Assembly (NCBI GenBank): GCA_021443045.1
Contig: JABUUT010000055.1
Coordinates: 22,045 to 29,728, forward strand
DNA length: 7,684 bases
Source: Fibrobacteraceae bacterium
GTDB taxonomy: Bacteria; Fibrobacterota; Fibrobacteria; Fibrobacterales; Fibrobacteraceae
Direction: 5' to 3'
Shown here piece by piece: positions 6,290 through 7,684 of the stretch. Made by a program: the position numbers and the translations under genes. The notes beneath the pieces are model-generated. The model saw only the letters and a program-made list of their open reading frames with translations, made no database searches and was not told the DNA's origin. Every line of letters begins with the position of its first letter. Positions within the stretch are counted from its first letter, which is position 1.

Positions 6290-7684
6290 TTATTCCTCCT
6301 TAATGGTGTCATCGGAATCTCCGACGGGCATATTTTGCTTGTGGGTGCTGCCAATGTTTGCCGGGTCGCCCTTGCGCCATGCAAAGAATACGGCCCCAAT
6401 TAAAATGAGAGATGCCGCAAGCAAAAATCCACGCACGCCCCAGGTAAAGCCAATCTGGCTGAACTTGGACCCCAAAAATTCCACAGTGGCATCGCTTGAA
6501 ACGTTCTTCATCAAAATCACGTCCACACCATCGTGAATTGTCCAAGCCACAAACAAAATCAGCAGGTAGGCTGGGGTCACGTACCGAATGATAGGTTTAA
6601 AAATTTTGGGTAACTTAATGGAAGCCCCTTCGTTCAGCAGTTCAAAGTCCAAACGCTTTCCATTTGCCGCTTTTTTACGTCCCAGAACAAATGAGAAAAC
6701 AAAAGCCTGTATGGTGCCGATAATCACCAGCAAAAAGTTGCAGCCCCAGAAGTCGATTTCGTCAACGGCACCAGCACCAATGCCAAAAATGCCCACCAGT
6801 CCGCCAAGGAAGGTGACCACGCTCACCGTGGTAATGGAACCTTTACGGGTCTGCTTCAGGTCGTCTTCGCAGAAACTGATGAGGGGCTGTATAATGGAAA
6901 TAGCCGAGGTGACCCCTGCAATGAACAGCATGGCAAACCAGGCGGTTTGGAAAAAGTTTCCTAGGGGAAGGCTTCCGAATACAAAAGGCATACTCTGGAA
7001 ACCAAGCCCAAAAGTACCCAGGCGGGCACATTCGTCGATGTTTGCCCCGGCAATCAGTACCGCCATGGGAATCACGATGGTGCCGCCCAGAATAATTTCG
7101 GCAAAGCCGTTGGTGGCAGACGCGGTGAGTGACGACAGTACCAAGTCTTCCTTGGGTTTCAGGTAGCTGGCGTAGCAGAATACGATGCCCATGCCAAGGC
7201 TCATGGTAAAGAACACCTGGCTTGCTGCAGCGAGCCACACGGCGGGGTTCGAAAGCTCGCTAAAGTTCGGGTTCCACATAAAGGCAAGGCCCCTTCCAAT
7301 GCCGTCGATGGTGAGCACGCGAACCACAAGAATGAGACCCAGCACCAAAAGAATGGGCATGGTGATTTTGTTCACCCGTTCAATGCCTTTGCGAACTCCA
7401 AAAGATAAAAGCCCCATGTTGCAGGCGAAGGTCACTAGGAAAAATACCAGTGCGGCGGGGAAGGGCCCAAGCTGGGTGTTCAGCATGATGTAGTTCCCGA
7501 AAAATTCTTTCATGGGGCCAATGCCGCCATTTGCCATGCCCTGCCGGGTCAGTTCCATCAAGGTTCCGTTGGCGGAGTAATACACAAAAGCCAAAATCCA
7601 CGACTGGATGAACATATAATAGAAACTGATGAATAGAGGGGGCAGAAGGCTCAACGCCCCTAGATATTTTGCCCAGGGCTTGCC
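6290..7684 (-). CDS. Sodium:neurotransmitter symporter family (NSS/SNF, LeuT-type) transporter, N-terminus off window
   Basis: This inner-membrane protein uses a sodium gradient to import an amino acid or related small molecule. 464 residues are visible and the frame is still open at 7684. An apparent TTG start at 7654 is internal, because G-K-P-W-A-K-Y-L-G precedes it in frame and continues transmembrane helix 3. Helices 3 to 12 can be traced, so about 90 residues with helices 1 and 2 are missing. Visible numbering: F-Y-Y-M-F-I-Q-S-W at 21-29 matches the LeuT helix 3 tyrosines. Q-V-F-F-T-M-S-L-G-M-G at 156-166 is the unwound helix 6 of the substrate and Na1 sites. A-E-I-I-L-G-G at 195-201 is helix 7, and A-G-V-T-S-A-I-S at 256-263 is helix 8 with the Na2 residues Thr259 and Ser260. 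D-E-I-D-F-W follows at 308-313. A hydrophilic tail of about 30 residues ends in K-E-E, whose codons contain the ribosome site of the small partner gene. Confidence 0.95.
   Translation of the reverse strand, partial: GKPWAKYLGALSLLPPLFISFYYMFIQSWILAFVYYSANGTLMELTRQGMANGGIGPMKEFFGNYIMLNTQLGPFPAALVFFLVTFACNMGLLSFGVRKGIERVNKITMPILLVLGLILVVRVLTIDGIGRGLAFMWNPNFSELSNPAVWLAAASQVFFTMSLGMGIVFCYASYLKPKEDLVLSSLTASATNGFAEIILGGTIVIPMAVLIAGANIDECARLGTFGLGFQSMPFVFGSLPLGNFFQTAWFAMLFIAGVTSAISIIQPLISFCEDDLKQTRKGSITTVSVVTFLGGLVGIFGIGAGAVDEIDFWGCNFLLVIIGTIQAFVFSFVLGRKKAANGKRLDFELLNEGASIKLPKIFKPIIRYVTPAYLLILFVAWTIHDGVDVILMKNVSSDATVEFLGSKFSQIGFTWGVRGFLLAASLILIGAVFFAWRKGDPANIGSTHKQNMPVGDSDDTIKEE
6295..6300 (-). promoter_or_regulatory. 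Strong ribosome binding site inside the transporter gene
   Basis: AGGAGG on the minus strand falls within the last sense codons (AAG GAG GAA) of the transporter and lies six bases before the ATG at 6288. Ribosomes finishing the transporter would be placed directly on the small gene, which points to coupled translation and supports the 34-residue reading. Confidence 0.85.

Noticed and set aside
6289..6399. Upstream extension of the small membrane peptide to 71 residues
   Set aside because: It lies inside the transporter gene in a different frame, and AGGAGG is placed correctly for the ATG at 6288.
6588..7166. A 192-codon plus-strand open frame opposite the transporter
   Set aside because: It is the antisense shadow of a well-matched NSS gene; the translation is Pro/Ser/Lys-rich with no motif.
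7652..7654. TTG at 7654 as the start of the transporter
   Set aside because: The frame stays open to the window edge with residues that continue helix 3, and helices 1-2 would be missing, so this codon is internal.

Overview
The window reads as ordinary bacterial chromosome. It is probably from a member of the Fibrobacter/Bacteroidota side of the tree. The clues are a secreted protein ending in a type IX secretion (T9SS)-style C-terminal sorting domain, patchy use of Shine-Dalgarno sites, and A/T-rich gene leaders with roughly mid-range GC in the coding parts. Fibrobacter is my best guess for the genus, but that is inference from style, not a database match.

Layout, left to right. At the left edge the first codons of a gene on the minus strand may be visible (from about position 22 leftward). 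An AT-rich divergent gap follows, then a secreted, cysteine-containing protein of unknown function on the plus strand (171-968). Next is a tight plus-strand cluster: proB (glutamate 5-kinase with PUA domain), scpB (condensin accessory protein) and mutS (mismatch repair ATPase). scpB and mutS overlap by an ATGA. A small HD-domain phosphohydrolase gene follows 27 bases after mutS. Short perfect palindromes sit just upstream of proB and of scpB.

The right end is on the minus strand and converges on the HD gene. It holds a LeuT-type sodium:neurotransmitter symporter family (NSS/SNF) transporter whose N-terminus runs off the window. One base after its stop is a 34-codon gene for a single-pass membrane peptide resembling the small subunit of MetPS-type amino-acid importers. 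The small gene's strong ribosome binding site lies inside the last codons of the transporter gene, so the two are almost certainly translated as a pair.

Functionally the plus-strand cluster mixes proline synthesis, chromosome segregation and DNA repair. The minus-strand pair imports an amino acid or similar compound using sodium. I see no RNA gene, CRISPR array, insertion sequence or phage gene. The least explained items are the secreted Cys-rich protein, the tiny transporter partner and the two palindromes.
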